Positions 18,628 through 30,770 of a DNA stretch of 64,000 nucleotides are shown one piece after another; within the stretch, counting starts at the first letter, position 1; each line of letters starts with the position of its first letter. The notes under the pieces were generated by a model. It was not told the DNA's origin. It saw only the letters and a list, made by a program, of their open reading frames with translations, and ran no database searches. The stretch spans positions 121,162,123 to 121,226,122 of the forward strand of contig NC_088202.1 of NCBI RefSeq assembly GCF_037126465.1. The letters run 5' to 3'. The translations under genes and the position numbers were made by a program. Source of the stretch: Ornithodoros turicata (lineage: Eukaryota > Arthropoda > Arachnida > Ixodida > Argasidae).

Positions 18628-21336
18628 AAGGAAAAAATAACCCCTTTCAGTATGGCACACAATTGATAGTAGCCTCATTCACAATTTTAAATGCAAAATT
18701 ATAACAAAATTAAAGACATAAAGCCTAACCGACGAACACATCGGCATGCGGCGATTCATTCGCTCAAATGCACCATAGTATGCACATCTTTTTCTTTGAT
18801 CACTTTTCACTCAAGGGGTGACAAAGATTTTCAAGAGGGTGACTCACTTGCAAAGAATTACTATTACTATCACTGCAAGCAGAGGAAAAAATAGCCACTT
18901 TCAGTGCTGGGTCACCGCCTTGTGCAAAGTGCTTCACATGTCTATGTATCTTTTCTGAAAATTCTTCACACAAATTTGCGACTGCTCTTTGGGCTGGGGT
19001 AAAACGCGTCTTTATTTCTTTCCTTTTTTTTTTTCCCACATCAATTTTAAATGTTTGCCAAGGCCCCTTCCTGACCCTACCAGGTGCGCCTGACAACAGG
19101 ACAAATAAATCCAAACTGCTATCATGATTTATTTAATCACGTAAACAGCCTTCGAGACTCATATCCAAGTAAACTTCCACTGTCTCCCCTCGATATGGAA
19201 GATACAGTGGACAAAAGCCGACGTGTTATGCCCTAGAGGGCATACTGTCATAAAACGCGATATGCGAGCTTTACGAATCGAAAGGGTTGCAGACACCGGC
19301 ATCGCAGAAATCAATGAGGGGAGCATGGCTGGGCATTCAAGGCCACTCGCGACAGACAGCGCACGTGCGTCATCAGAAGGCGACGAACTGTCGTGCTGTC
19401 ATCGTGACGTCACCACATTGGTGGTACATCACAGTACGACGTCACCTGGTTATCGATCTAGAGAAGCGACACGGATGAGCTGCTGTAGCAAATGCAAATT
19501 TTTACTGAACGATATTTTCATCTCAAGCGTAAAACAAAGAAAATAGTCATAGGCACAAAGGCCGTCGGTCAGAACATCTGAAAATGCTTTTACAAAACCG
19601 CCTGTGTTTACGTGGAAACAAATTCGTGTTCTCGCAAGCAAGGGTTGCGAAAATCGTTCGCGATTTTTGAAAGTAGTACATTCACTAACGAGTCAAAGGG
19701 CGTACAAGGCGAAAGGCACCGCCCTTTAGCAAACCAGCTGCAAGACAAACCGAAATACAAAAAACAAGCACAATTTAATAATAGCCCCTCCTCTCATGCA
19801 AAACAGGACCCCCGAAAGCACACTGCGAGTGTGCAATATGATGCTGGCGTGGGTTGTGCAAATTTCGAAGTTAATAGGAAAAAGGCGGACTAATGGCGTG
19901 ACCATTTTTCAACCATTATTTTCGCACGACTGCCACCAGCGGCGTCAATAATTTATGCACCCGTCTGCAGTCCCGTTGTATGGCACCAAGGCGGCCTCTT
20001 CAATCTGACCTATAGATAACCCACCCTATATATGGAAGCTCTAGGCTTCATGGCAATGCACAACTTCCAGTGTCCTACACGGAAGCCAGACGCGAGCTGC
20101 TCAATAATGCAGGATGGATTTGAGCGGTCCGCGAGCCAGGTAACGCAGGAAAAGATCGAAAGGTGTCCCGATTTGTTGGCTGCCCAAGCTCAGGCCGTGT
20201 TCTCCATGGATCATATGATCGTGACCGACAGAACTCGGCGGTGCTCTCTGGTGCACGAACGCGGATGAATTACGACAAGCACAAGGTAAAACACAGGAGC
20301 CCTCATTCTCAGTGGCTTCGAGATCCTGCTGTGTCACCGCTCCAATATGCGCAATACGCTACCGCTCAGCGAAAGGCCACGTCTTCAGCCTTCCCGAACA
20401 CAACCAGTATTCTCAACCCATCTTCATGGGCAACCGCGCGATCCGCACGCTTAGAGTTTGCAGCGCATCCACTATTTCCAGAAATTTACAAGGAGCGACC
20501 TTGCCCATCACGACTTCAGCAATGAAATCACGTTCCCCCATCGACCTCCACTGTACGGACGCGCAATATTGGCGATGGGCATAGCGTCACAGGCACTCAC
20601 GACTATAGGGAACAAGGTCGATTCAGTCACGGCTCATCTCAGGGACAGCTGCCATCACCATTCATAAAGCACGGACCGATATAGGACACTCATTACGCGC
20701 ATCGATGGTGAAGAAGAGAGCCATAATAGTACAGACGTGCGCACATCGCCACAAGCGCGACTGTCGACAAGAAACGTGGCCCCGTATAGACGACGCAACC
20801 AAACAACGTAAACACTTCCGACAACGGCACAAACTGTAGGCACTGGCAAACAAACACGTACGTACATGCCATGCATATACGCAGTGTACGACAATTACGA
20901 TATAATTAGGGAGTCTTGCAACGAACGGAACGTCTCCGAGGCGTCTCCATACGAAGAAATTATATGAAACAACTAATATTCTGTCTCCTACTTCTATCTG
21001 CTTTTCTATCTTTTTGATTTTCGTTTAGAAGCATTTTTATTGCTGAAATGAAGGGACAAACATTGCCAACGCTAACAATCATCGTGAGGCTATGGCGGAG
21101 TTCATAGTCCACCATATGGCCACTGCTATAGCTCGAGGTGTTTGAGTTCTAGCGATGAACTGAGCTTCGAGTTGCAGGATGGTCTGTGTACAGAGTTTCT
21201 GAATCTCCAACAACATTGATATACCTGGATTCTCCCTCAATGTCTTCCTTCATAGAGAGCAACAGAAGCCGTTCGGTTCGGTTATTCCTCATCCTATCCT
21301 TTATCAATATTGTATCCCAGGCCCTTTTCAATGTAA
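18628..21336. other. Start of the proposed 31.6-kb CLASP intron 1
   Basis: The minus frame 18800-19114 is open for 104 codons but starts with TTG and has no ATG. It contains a second copy of the exon-2 style acceptor tract near 18878-18915. About 19200-20700 is a more GC-balanced, low-repeat block with a TATA-like CCTATATATGG at 20026-20036 and no recognisable protein. Nothing else is seen. Confidence 0.4.
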
Positions 21337-21629
21337 CTGTAAAACCTTTTAATTTGTCGACTTCAATTTTTCGCGAATCGGCTTACTTCGTGATAGACCT
21401 GATGTCGCTCGTAGCACATCTGATAAAAAAAAAAAAAAAAAAAAACATTGCACATGCTTTTGTGCAGCAAAGCCATTGAAAGAACGCTCACCAGTAAGCA
21501 GTGCAACCGACTGAAGTTTGCGATTTCAGCATAGTTTTCGAATGTCAAGTCTTGCTAGATATTCTCACGTACATTTAAAACTCGCGAATTTTTCAATTTG
21601 CGAAGTTCGAGAAAATTAGGGTTTTACAG
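21337..21629. mobile_element. 293-bp MITE with CTGTAAAACC ends
   Basis: Left CTGTAAAACCTTTTAATTT and right (minus strand) CTGTAAAACCCTAATTTTC are inverted repeats. TA follows the right end, but the left flank reads AA, so the target duplication is imperfect. The centre has a poly(A) run of about 20. Confidence 0.6.
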
Positions 21630-22479
21630 TATCACAATGTGTCGCAAACATGTCACCCAGACAGAGACCCATCTGACAAAAGCCGCTGAATAATTTTTGA
21701 TAAGCGAAGATTCGTACCCCTGTTCTACCTGTTGCTTGGTGTACGTGCTTATTTGCCTCCGAGGGGGCTTTTTATATACTTTCGAAATTCAAAGTTCAAG
21801 CGAATCCACTAAGTACGAAGAACACGCCGTATTGAATGAAACCCGTACATCTCCACGCGCACTATGATGCGTTCAGCGGCAGCAAAGAAAAAAAAAGAAA
21901 GAAAGAAAGAAAGAAACGTAAAGCGTTATGAAGCGTGGCAATCGCGCGCGACCTCGCCAATGAAGCGATAAGAGGCGCGCCCCTGTGATTCCTTCCGATT
22001 GTGGGTGCTTCTAGCGTGACGGTCCCGGGCCAATCATTCCGAGGACCGTCCCAATGACACAAACGAACACGTGCCTATATTCCTCAGTTTAAAAGCCAAG
22101 TCAAGACAAAGTACACTTCTAACTCCAAGACAGACAGCACGGACCCATGCCCGACGTTAAAACGCTATCAATGGATAAAATATTTCCAAATTGCGCTTCA
22201 ACTGTTTGCAGCTGTATGGTTTAGAGGTTTAGGTAACAGGTTCAGCTTCCTGACGTTACTGTCAGCCGCTTCCGGTCAGTGCTTTCCGGAGTATGGAAGC
22301 CACCGATTCGAGATAACGCTGCCGAATAGGTGTTGCAGCGAATGGGAGTTGATTTTGATTTAGTCACAACCCTTTTCAAATATACATCTACTGTGGCTCA
22401 GATGTCGGAACTCGTGACTGCCCCTCGCTTGTTCACTCGCTAATTCCCTACTCAGCTCACTCCTTGCTCACTCAGTCAG
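21630..22479. other. Unassigned intronic/intergenic sequence
   Basis: It contains a (GAAA)n microsatellite at about 21883-21916. No gene or element recognised. Confidence 0.5.
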
Positions 22480-22570
22480 TCTCTGGGTGCTCACGCTCGC
22501 GCGCACAAAGTTGAGACTGCAAACGAGGATTGGAGGCAACTCCGTGCGCGCGAGCGTGAGCACCCAGAGA
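22480..22570. repeat. Perfect 27-bp inverted repeat with 37-nt loop
   Basis: The arms 22480-22506 and 22544-22570 are exact reverse complements, beginning TCTCTGGGTGCTCACGCTC. The GC-rich arms would form a very stable hairpin if transcribed. Confidence 0.95.
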
Positions 22571-23914
22571 CGGACCCCAAGAGCGCAAAGAGCATGATAC
22601 GCGAAGGGTTGAGCGCATGTGAGGGGCATTACGTGAGGGTGAAATGAGGTTAGGAGAAGGGAGCAAGGTGAAGTGAATTAAAAGAACCCATGCCAGGCTC
22701 TGACGTAAGGTGTGCGGCGGTGGTTTATCTGCAGTAAGAGGGAGGATGGGGAGCATTATATACGGTGCGTGAGCATTACACTCATTCACCACACTGAGAA
22801 TGAGTGCATTTTGCCGAGGTATGCTGTGGCAGATGTCCACAGCGAAATTGAAGCCGGACGTGCAGACTGTCTTCTCGTTTATCTCAAAAGCTACACCGGT
22901 TTTTGCGCCAAACTTCACGTCGAGTTCGTAACTCTGTCGAAAACGACGAATATCGATACCAGTAGCCAGATCTGATCTATAGGAAGTTTAATGCATAGAA
23001 AGCAAAGAGAAGCATGACGAATAGGGCATCGGCCCATGACCCCTTGCGTCCAACTTGGAAATCGGCTCAACGCTTTGTTCACTTAGAAAAGCCCTCCCCG
23101 TGAACTGCAAGCTATATACACAGGCAGCAGTGGCGGAAGTATTATAATGCCCTCAGCTTTGGCCATAATTACTATGGTCAACACGGCGGAGGAAAGGCAA
23201 GCCCTGTCGATCAACCTTCCTCGGCTACAGACATCACGAACGTGAGGTTACGCACAAATGGTTCACGACACTTCTTTTCACCCCTCTCTTTACCTCGAAA
23301 CTCTGCCGACGGTCCCGAGCGGTGAGTAGCCCTTCCTCGACCACGCAGACGACACGTTACAAAAGGAGTAACGTGGTAGGTGCTACCCCCTTCCTAAGAT
23401 CTAAAATGTCGTGAGTGGGATATTTTGCAAAGCGTATCGCTGCGTTGCTTTATCATTACTGTACTTCATTTCGCGCGTGCATTCATCTTCTCTTCCTCTT
23501 CGCTGCAAGGCGAAAAAAAAAAAAAGAACGCAGTTTTCGGCAGGCACACAGCGTGACCAAGCGGAGAGCACGACTGAAACAGAAATGCTGGCTCGCGTAA
23601 AGCAGAAGCGGATACGCCAAGGCCAGAAGCGTTCCGTCAAAAAAGAAGAAAACGAGGGACCGTAAACGAAGGAAGGAGCGCAGAAGCGCGGGAAAAGAGC
23701 AAAATCGGGAACACGCGGCACACGCTGCTCCAGCAGAAGAATCGTCGGTTTCTATTCTAGTATACGCTCTAGACTAGAGATAACCCAACAGCATTAGCCA
23801 AGTTCTCATATTTCAGTAGACGTCTGTGTCGTATGGTCTACTTTCGTGATCGTGATTGATAATAATTGGTGGCTCAACGTCGTGAGACATCTATGATCAT
23901 GAGCCACAGGGGCA
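22571..23914. other. Unassigned sequence
   Basis: The 148-codon minus frame 22472-22918 overlaps the palindrome and resembles no family I know. An A-rich run is at 23513-23525. Nothing else is seen. Confidence 0.4.
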
Positions 23915-24140
23915 CGGGCGTACTGAGAGGGGGGGGGGGGACGCCGGGAACTCCAAGGTCGCTTGTGAAAATAATGCACCCTTTAGTCATAGGTCGTAAT
24001 GATTCGCAGATATCATAATAGGAACCTCTGAACACCCACACAGTGCGGAACGTCCGCCCCCAGGAAAAGATGTGGTAGGGGGTGGGGGTTTGCACACTTG
24101 CCCCCCCCCCCTGGAAAAAATCCTGGGAACGCCCATGCAC
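23915..24140. repeat. Interspersed repeat, copy 1 (pairs with 29515-29735)
   Basis: It begins ACTGAGAGGGGG followed by a GGGAACTCC block and ends ATCCTGGGAACGCCCATG. The copy at 29515-29735 has the same two end motifs in the same order. G and C homopolymer runs (23930-23940, 24102-24111) interrupt it. Family unknown. Confidence 0.55.
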
Positions 24141-24179
24141 AGGGGGGTTCTCCAAAACCTCAGCACCTGGCACACCGAC

Positions 24180-24300
24180 CCTCGCGGAAGACAGCGTGTC
24201 TAAGCAACTTGTACCGCGTCAGTCAGTTGCCGGCGCCCTCGGCAGGGATCGAACCTGCTACCTCTGATCAGTATAGGCGGACACACGCCACGGATTGATC
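24180..24300 (-). mobile_element. tRNA-derived SINE fragment
   Basis: On the minus strand TAGCAGGTTCGATCCCTGCC is a good pol III B box within a tRNA-like fold, preceded by an A-box-like GTGTCCGCC..TATACTGATC segment. The flanking sequence gives no tRNA gene end, so a SINE head is more likely than a functional tRNA. Confidence 0.5.
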
Positions 24301-24479
24301 AACCGAGGTCGGTTCGTGATCGCGAAGTACATTCGTCTTGCTGAAGTTCTTACCGTTATAAGCGGGGTCGCCGCCTAATGCCAAGATGTATATAAAGACG
24401 GACTGTTGTTTGCCATTGAAAATTCGCTTGCTTACGTTTTACTACGGACACTGCGCGACGCTATCGGTGTTGTCACGTA

Positions 24480-24600
24480 TTCAAACCAACCAGTCATCCA
24501 GTCACATTAACCGGCAGTTCAGTAGGTATCGCACCAGCACAGTGAAGGTTGCGAGTTCGATTACCGTCGGACGGACGCAGCCACTCACTGCTGGTACAGT
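24480..24600 (+). mobile_element. tRNA-like SINE fragment
   Basis: An A-box-like GGCAGTTCAGTAGGTATCGC is followed at tRNA spacing by the B-box-like GCGAGTTCGATTACCGTC. The antisense translation contains GNRTRNLHCAGAIPTELP, the artefact peptide commonly produced by tRNA-derived repeats. Confidence 0.5.
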
Positions 24601-25271
24601 GCGCAGTCTTCCACGAGTTGTCCTGTCCCAGGTGCAACAAAACAGCTTGCAACAAAAACGCTTGCAACGCGTCAGCGACGGTTTTGCACGTCGTCTATCG
24701 CTATTTGCTCCACAGGCTTCACGCGCAGTCTTTTATCGCTCGTTTAGTGTTAACGCAAATGCGCAGATACCAACAACATTTCTGGGATGAAAAATATCAG
24801 ACATCGCAACGCCGCTGTGCGTGCGTACCCGTTTTTCTACGGACGAACTCCACTAGCAAAAACACGGCCAACGTGCCACTAGGAAGAGTGCTCTATTTGC
24901 ATAGTAAATTCACTCGTCGCTGCAGCAGCTTTATCGCTTCCGAATTCAATTATTCCTGCTGGCAAAGAGCGTCTCCAGTATACCCGTTCTGGCTGGGGAG
25001 AAGAAAGGGCTCACAATCGTGTTCCTCCATCTCCCGGGTTCACCGGCATCAGCAGCATTTGCACGGTCTCCCACGCCGGGGAAGATGTACATCGCTATTA
25101 TACGAACCGTGTCATTATTTATTTGTATCTATTCTAGTTCGTTAATTAAAAACGAAGGAACTTTAACTGATCCGCGAAGTTAAAGAAAACAGCTCAAATT
25201 ACGCAAGCGCAATTTTTGTTTCGAATTACGCCTGAAGTCAAAGCCACGACAAAGCTTTGTCATCCACTCTA
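24601..25271. other. Unassigned sequence with the longest plus-strand open frame
   Basis: The 198-codon frame 24549-25145 starts with TTG inside the SINE-like block and shows no domain. A strong TATA-like TATATAAAG lies upstream at 24389-24397. I do not call a gene. Confidence 0.4.
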
Positions 25272-25420
25272 CGAAAAATAAATGGAACGGTTAGAAGCCT
25301 CAATATAGCTTAATTTGACAAGCTTTCGGAGGGAGTCCGTCCTTCATCAGGTGCCATGATCGGGCTCCGTACGAAAGCTTGTCCTATGTTGATGCTTCTA
25401 ACCGACTCACTTATTTTTCG
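25272..25420. repeat. 149-bp imperfect palindrome with two nested arm pairs
   Basis: Outer arms CGAAAAATAAATGGAACGG/TCGGTTAGAAGC-type pair with the right side ending CTTATTTTTCG. Inner arms are GACAAGCTTTCGG and CGTACGAAAGCTTGTC. It looks like a foldback MITE or a duplicated inverted repeat. Confidence 0.65.
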
Positions 25421-25549
25421 CGACTATTCCTTCTTGGACTTGACATAGTTTTTATTTTTTTACTTCGCAGTTCACTCATATAGTTGCATGACGAATATCA
25501 TTTCTCGAGTGCTGGTTGATTCATCCCCACCATATCTCCGCAATCGCAA

Positions 25550-25665
25550 CGACAATTTTAGATTAAAGAAAAGGGACCAACAGTGGGATTCGAGTCCATT
25601 TCCCTCCAATCTCAGGTCAGGGATTGCAAAACTGTATAGATGCCTACGTGCCAACCCGTAAGTAA
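25550..25665 (-). mobile_element. Possible tRNA-like SINE fragment
   Basis: The minus strand contains GGACTCGAATCCCACTG, close to a B box, preceded by a degenerate 5' part. Weak evidence. Confidence 0.3.
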
Positions 25666-27607
25666 AGTAACCTCACTCTATACGTAAGACATGCCCACCT
25701 ATAACGACGATTATCGGCAATGACAGTCGTTCGCTGTTGAAAGGTACACGCGAATGGTTTCGGATGTCACGCCAAACGACGATGCAAACGTGAAATGTTG
25801 CAACAGGAACGACTCGTCTCGCTTCGCCACCCTGCTTCGCGTGGGAAGTGTTGGAATTGGCAACGCTCATAGATTACACTTAAGACGCACTTGTGATGCG
25901 AGGCGTCTCGCTCTCTTACGATAATGGAAACACGGCGTCGATAAACGTAAAAGGCATCTTGCTCAACACCCAAACGCGCTGAATGAGCCTCCTTCTCGAA
26001 CATCGACAACCAACCACAACTTCAATACCAAAAGCAGCTACACTGACCACCGGCTATCGGCCCATATGTACCTTCTCTTTCTCTGCGAGTATTCCGATAA
26101 TGTGAGATGGTGGTAACAGACTTTGAGACAAGAGCTGGTCAAGATAAGGGGAGAAGGAAAGGAAATACACCTCAGGGAGGAGAGGACGTACGGAAGTTGG
26201 GAGTACAAGCAACACAAAAGTAACCCAGGATCAGCTATCGCACAAAACACTAACGCGAACTGTGCATTCGTTCGCTACTTCTCCACCTTCAATATTCTCT
26301 CTCTCTCTCTCTTCTTTTTTCATTTTCGGACCAACTGTTGCACATTATTTGGCAGCGCCCGTACGTACGTGTCCCCTATACCATTCCACAGGGGGCGCGC
26401 TGGGCGTTGGGTGCACAGCAAGCTCGAGCCTATACGGTTCTGCTGTATAGAGGTTGGGCGCATTCCCCGATAGCAACACAACAGTGACAACACATGGTCG
26501 CCATCAGGGACCGTGAGAGAGAGGGGGGGGGCAGCCGGGGCCGGAGCCGCGGGGCCCGGGCCTCTTCAGGGGCCGGCTCGACGGCTGCTAGCACCAGGAG
26601 ACGTGAGGAGGGGTGCCCGGGCAGGACTCATCCGGAATCATTCCCAGGGCCCGTAATTTCTCTCGCCGGCATTGGTCACCATGCCATCATCAATAGGAAT
26701 GATTTCGTATTACTATTATAAGCGCGTAATAGCCGTAAGTATAGGTATTCGACACAAACCGAGCGAGGGACAAAAAAACAAAAAAAAAGAAAAAGCCTTG
26801 GTGACACGGAAGGGGCACACACATGACTTGCGAGACAGATGCTGCATGAGAGCGCAGAAGAAGCAAATTTAACAGGCCTTACCAATATCTAATGCACGAA
26901 GTAGCGTTTTCGATAGCGATTTTCCATACATAGGTATATCGTTGTACGATTGTCGTCACAATACCACAGTAACGTACATATGAAAATACAATACCAACAT
27001 AGCAATAACGCCAAGTCATTCACGAAAAAGCCAACGAGTGCCAGCGCTAGGGGTTGATCCTGTACCCTAAGTGTTCGTCCATAAATGGAGCTCGACTCGG
27101 CTCATTTGCCTCTGTCCTTTCTGATAACAATAATGCCAACGTTCGAATAAATCACCGCCGGATAGTGGGATAGTTATATGGCCACATACTACAAAAGGGA
27201 TGACGCTTGTCCCGCGAAACACCACTCAGAACACAGCCAGAAGATCGCTGTTCGACTTTTTTTCATGTAGCGGCCATCCCATTCTTAGTTCTCTTCTGGC
27301 AAGAGAGCCGCCAAGGTCGCTTCTCAGCAATGCGCCGGTGCGGTGCAGTGGAGCCGCTACATCGTAGTTCCGCAGAGCGTACACGTAAAGTGGGTGGCTC
27401 CCAGACACACTACACGTTACATTAACGAAGGGAGAAATGCCGGGCACGTTTCGTCGTGACGGTGGTACGTGAGACTTTTTGTGGCCGATTTTAGTGCAGA
27501 AAGTTTCCAATCCATCATTTCTCCGTTGTTTCCCCTAATTAGCAACGTCGGGGAATGTCAAGTACGGTCAACACTAGTGATAAAAAGACAAAAACACTGA
27601 AACTACC
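25666..27607. other. Unassigned sequence
   Basis: A (TC)n run lies at about 26299-26312 and a GC-rich stretch at 26515-26625. Open frames are short and unrecognised. Confidence 0.4.
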
Positions 27608-27700
27608 GTTTATTAGAGTACACGCTTTCATGTAATGAACCTGAAAGGTATCTGATGAAATGCAGTCATCCACTGCATGAAAGCGTGTACGCTAATAAAC
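27608..27700. repeat. 25-bp inverted repeat, 24/25 matching, 43-nt loop
   Basis: Arms 27608-27632 and 27676-27700 pair with one mismatch (arm begins GTTTATTAGAGTACACGC). The loop has its own short inverted motifs (TGCAGT..ACTGCA), giving a cruciform-like structure. Confidence 0.9.
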
Positions 27701-29514
27701 TATTGTCGTATTATTAATCAGCAACGTCTGAAAATGAGTATAACGGACTTTGTCATCACGCAGGTACTGTGCCGCCTCTGATTGCGAGAAAGAGAGTTCG
27801 CATTCCAAATGCAACGTTGGAGACGGCATGATTCAAGCGAAGAGGTACATAACGAAGAGCGCAGCGTCGAAATGTGGTGTGAGCATCATCATCGATGCGT
27901 CATAAACGGAGTCAATTCGGTCACCTCGGTCACGTTCCCTTCTCTCAATGTGCATCAGGGTGGAATGTTTGTTTATTTACACTGTTTACAATGCGAGCAG
28001 CAAGAGCTGGGACCGAGGATAACGAACACCGTGTTTGTCGAAAAGTGAAACCCAAATTATCTGTGATAAAGAATCAGTTTCGTCGTTATCGTACTTTAAG
28101 TAGAGTCCAAGCCCTGAACGCCAACCACACGATGTCGCGTTCAAACGTACGGTCCAAACAAAAAATTAAAACTTTTCGCAGTTCGACGCTTGGACTTTTG
28201 CTCTCGGTAATGTTTCTGTCGAGCCGGGATGTCACGTACCATGTGAACAGTCTCCCCTTTCGCTCTTCTCCCGAGGGGCCTTTCGGGGCGAGGGACAGCA
28301 GCCCACCTTCCTTCCATCCATCACGAAAGCGCGCCGAGGAAAACTTTCCGGAAGCCGATCCCCTCCTCATTGGAGGTGCACACAACATACACAGTGTACT
28401 CCTCCATCAGTATATAGCCTTCAACACGCTCGTGTATGAAAGCAAGTAGTTCTGGAGGAGTCAATACATCACAATTTCTGTTCTGATTTTCGTAGCGTCG
28501 TGTCGAATTGCTTCACTTTACTTGCTTCACTTTTAAAATGAAGGGGCTTCGCACACTGCGGAGGACACGCTTGCTACGACGCGGAGCGGTAGATGAGCTA
28601 TCTGCATTTCATTCAACATAATTTGTTCACCGGCACTATACATGTGCCATTACTAGTGCGTAGCATTTAAACGCGTGTAATCAGCACTGAGCATGTGCCG
28701 GAAAGTATGTGGGCTTCTAAGTGTACACATCCAAACTGTATTTCATGTCGCACAAACAGTGAAACCGTTTTGTCAATAGTATACTCCACTGACTGTCTCG
28801 CCATCTGGACGCAAGCGCGGATTTAATTTCGCATTCTACCGGACACGAACAGAGGGCAAACAAACTGTCACCGTGGGGCCAGCAGAGAGGACAGAATCAG
28901 ATGCAGGACGCGTGGGAAGCGCTCTCATTTATTCCAGGAAGCCCGGGAGGCCCCCCTTCCCACCTAATAGTGTAATCTCCCTCCCAGCATCTGCTGTTTG
29001 GAACAGGGGGAGATGCTGGGGAGCAAGCTCAGTGCTGACCTCGGGGACATAAAGCACCGCAACAAGCAGCGGGAGGTGCCATGGTACGCGTGGCAGCACA
29101 CGAAACGCGAAGTTTAAATGTCGGATAAAACGCCGGCTGCAGCAATCCTCGTCACAAGACCCCACCGTAACGAGTATACACTGTCCTATATAGTGTATGT
29201 GATGCTGAGCATGTTCTGGTACAATAAACGGTAGCACGCGTCAGGGAAAGTGTGTGACTTTCTGTGGATAAAAACGAAATGCTGTCACAAATATCAAAAC
29301 ACATCGAGATCGGCCTGCTCCACAACGAACGGGCATCTTCTCTACAGACACGTGGGCGAGTACAGCACATCTTCGATGTCTGCTATCGATTCATTGTTGT
29401 TGTCCCTCGATTCATGGGATCACAGATTCTGGAGCCACTGTACAGCCTTAATGACAACGAAAGCTTGAAAGGACTCAATACCTAACTGTGCAAGCCTTTC
29501 TATCCATGCCATAT
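27701..29514. other. Unassigned sequence
   Basis: The plus frame 27895-28449 (184 codons) has no recognised domain. About 28868-29231 begins TGTCACCG and contains AATAAA, so it has some look of a solo LTR, but no duplication was found. Confidence 0.4.
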
Positions 29515-29735
29515 GAGAGTGCCGAGAGGGGGGAGCGACGCTCCGAACTCCCTGGAGCTCCATAAGGCTCTACTCACAAGCCAATCAGACATATTACCGA
29601 GATGTCGTCGTCATATCTCTGAACCTTACCGCCGGATCCTCCGCATATCCGAAGTCTCGACTGTCGGTATTCTATTGTCTATTGGTTGCACGCTTTGTCC
29701 TTTCCTGCAAAGGATCCTGGGAACGCCCATGTTTC
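29515..29735. repeat. Interspersed repeat, copy 2 (pairs with 23915-24140)
   Basis: It starts GCCGAGAGGGGGGAGCGACG, with a GAACTCC block, and ends GATCCTGGGAACGCCCATG, as in the copy at 23915-24140. The middles are diverged. Confidence 0.55.
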
Positions 29736-30692
29736 CATTCACCGGTTTGATATGGGAACCAACCCTTAGGATCTTTCTCGACTAAACCGCCTCAAAGAGA
29801 AACATCAATGAACTGCCGAAGATGTTCGTTATTTGTAAGAAAGAACGTAAAATGCAAACGACAAGACGAATCTGCCGTGGCCTGCATAGCCTCAACGTCA
29901 TGCACACATCTCTCTCTTCCACAGTGTGGTTTGGCGATGCCATCGAGGGCGCATCTTTCGCTCCAGATATTAATTCAACAATCGCTATGTCTTAACTGAA
30001 TGGCGGTATTTTGGGTTTTTCACCGCGACAGGTGATACTTCGCCACACTGCTAGAGGTATTAACTGATATGAATTGCACTGCACACGTGCGTCAACTCAT
30101 AGCTCTTCAATATCCAATGAAAAATGCTCCAATGATAAGTACGTCTGGAAACGTCTACTAAAGTAAGGCGCGTCCCCCTTAGTTTACTCCTCCCAGGAGT
30201 TTACAGTGAGACATCGTAACCATCGTATAAGAATCGTTCACTGGACGGAGCGCAAAATTTATAGAAATCCTCACGTCTAAATAAATAAATAATCAGATAA
30301 TATCTATACTGCCCCATTCGAAGTTGCACATGCGAACGGGATTAAAGCATCGGAGTCAACGCCGACCACACGTACGTACTCCCTGGAGCTCCCCGCGGTA
30401 TGAAATATGGATTAGAGAGAGCGCAGGCGGGTACACAAAAACGCACTCGCTGCGACGTTGCGCTTTATCTGCTCCTGTACAGCTGAATGTTTCATGCGCA
30501 TTAATAACGCACGTGGTGCTCCATGGAGCAACTCGCTGTTTGAGACAGACAGATATTCCACAGCAGAGGGAAAAGTTCGCAAGAAATCACGCTCCGCGAA
30601 CGAGGCAGAAAGATAGGAGACTGCGATGACGAAAGAGCCACAAAGTCAGTGCAGCGTATATGAACTTGTATGAGCTGAACAACCTTACCTTC
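29736..30692. other. Unassigned sequence
   Basis: No gene or element recognised. A short AAATAAATAAATAA run is at about 30280-30290. Confidence 0.5.
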
Positions 30693-30770
30693 ATGATAGG
30701 CGAGCCTGAGCGGTGGTTTGAGCCGTCGCGTTAATGTGTTTTTCGCCCATCGCTCAGGCTCGCCTATCAT
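30693..30770. repeat. 78-bp snap-back palindrome
   Basis: ATGATAGGCGAGCCTGAGCG (30693-30712) is exactly reverse-complemented at 30751-30770. The loop is about 38 nt. Confidence 0.95.

Noticed and set aside
18800..19114. 104-codon minus frame as an extra CLASP exon
   Set aside because: No ATG, no vertebrate CLASP counterpart, and its composition does not match TOG1. Only the duplicated acceptor tract at its end was kept as a finding.
20026..20036. TATA box driving the 78-codon frame at 20032
   Set aside because: The ATG overlaps the box, so it could not lie downstream of a start site set by it.
22472..22918. 148-codon minus-strand open frame
   Set aside because: It runs through the 27-bp palindrome and simple sequence, and resembles no family.
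24549..25145. 198-codon plus-strand open frame as a protein gene
   Set aside because: It starts with TTG within a tRNA-like repeat, has no ATG start in good context and no recognisable domain.
27895..28449. 184-codon plus-strand open frame
   Set aside because: No domain, mixed composition, overlapped by an equally open minus frame at 28086-28388.
28868..29231. Solo LTR (TGTCACCG start, AATAAA inside)
   Set aside because: No matching terminal duplication, no second copy and no primer-binding site.
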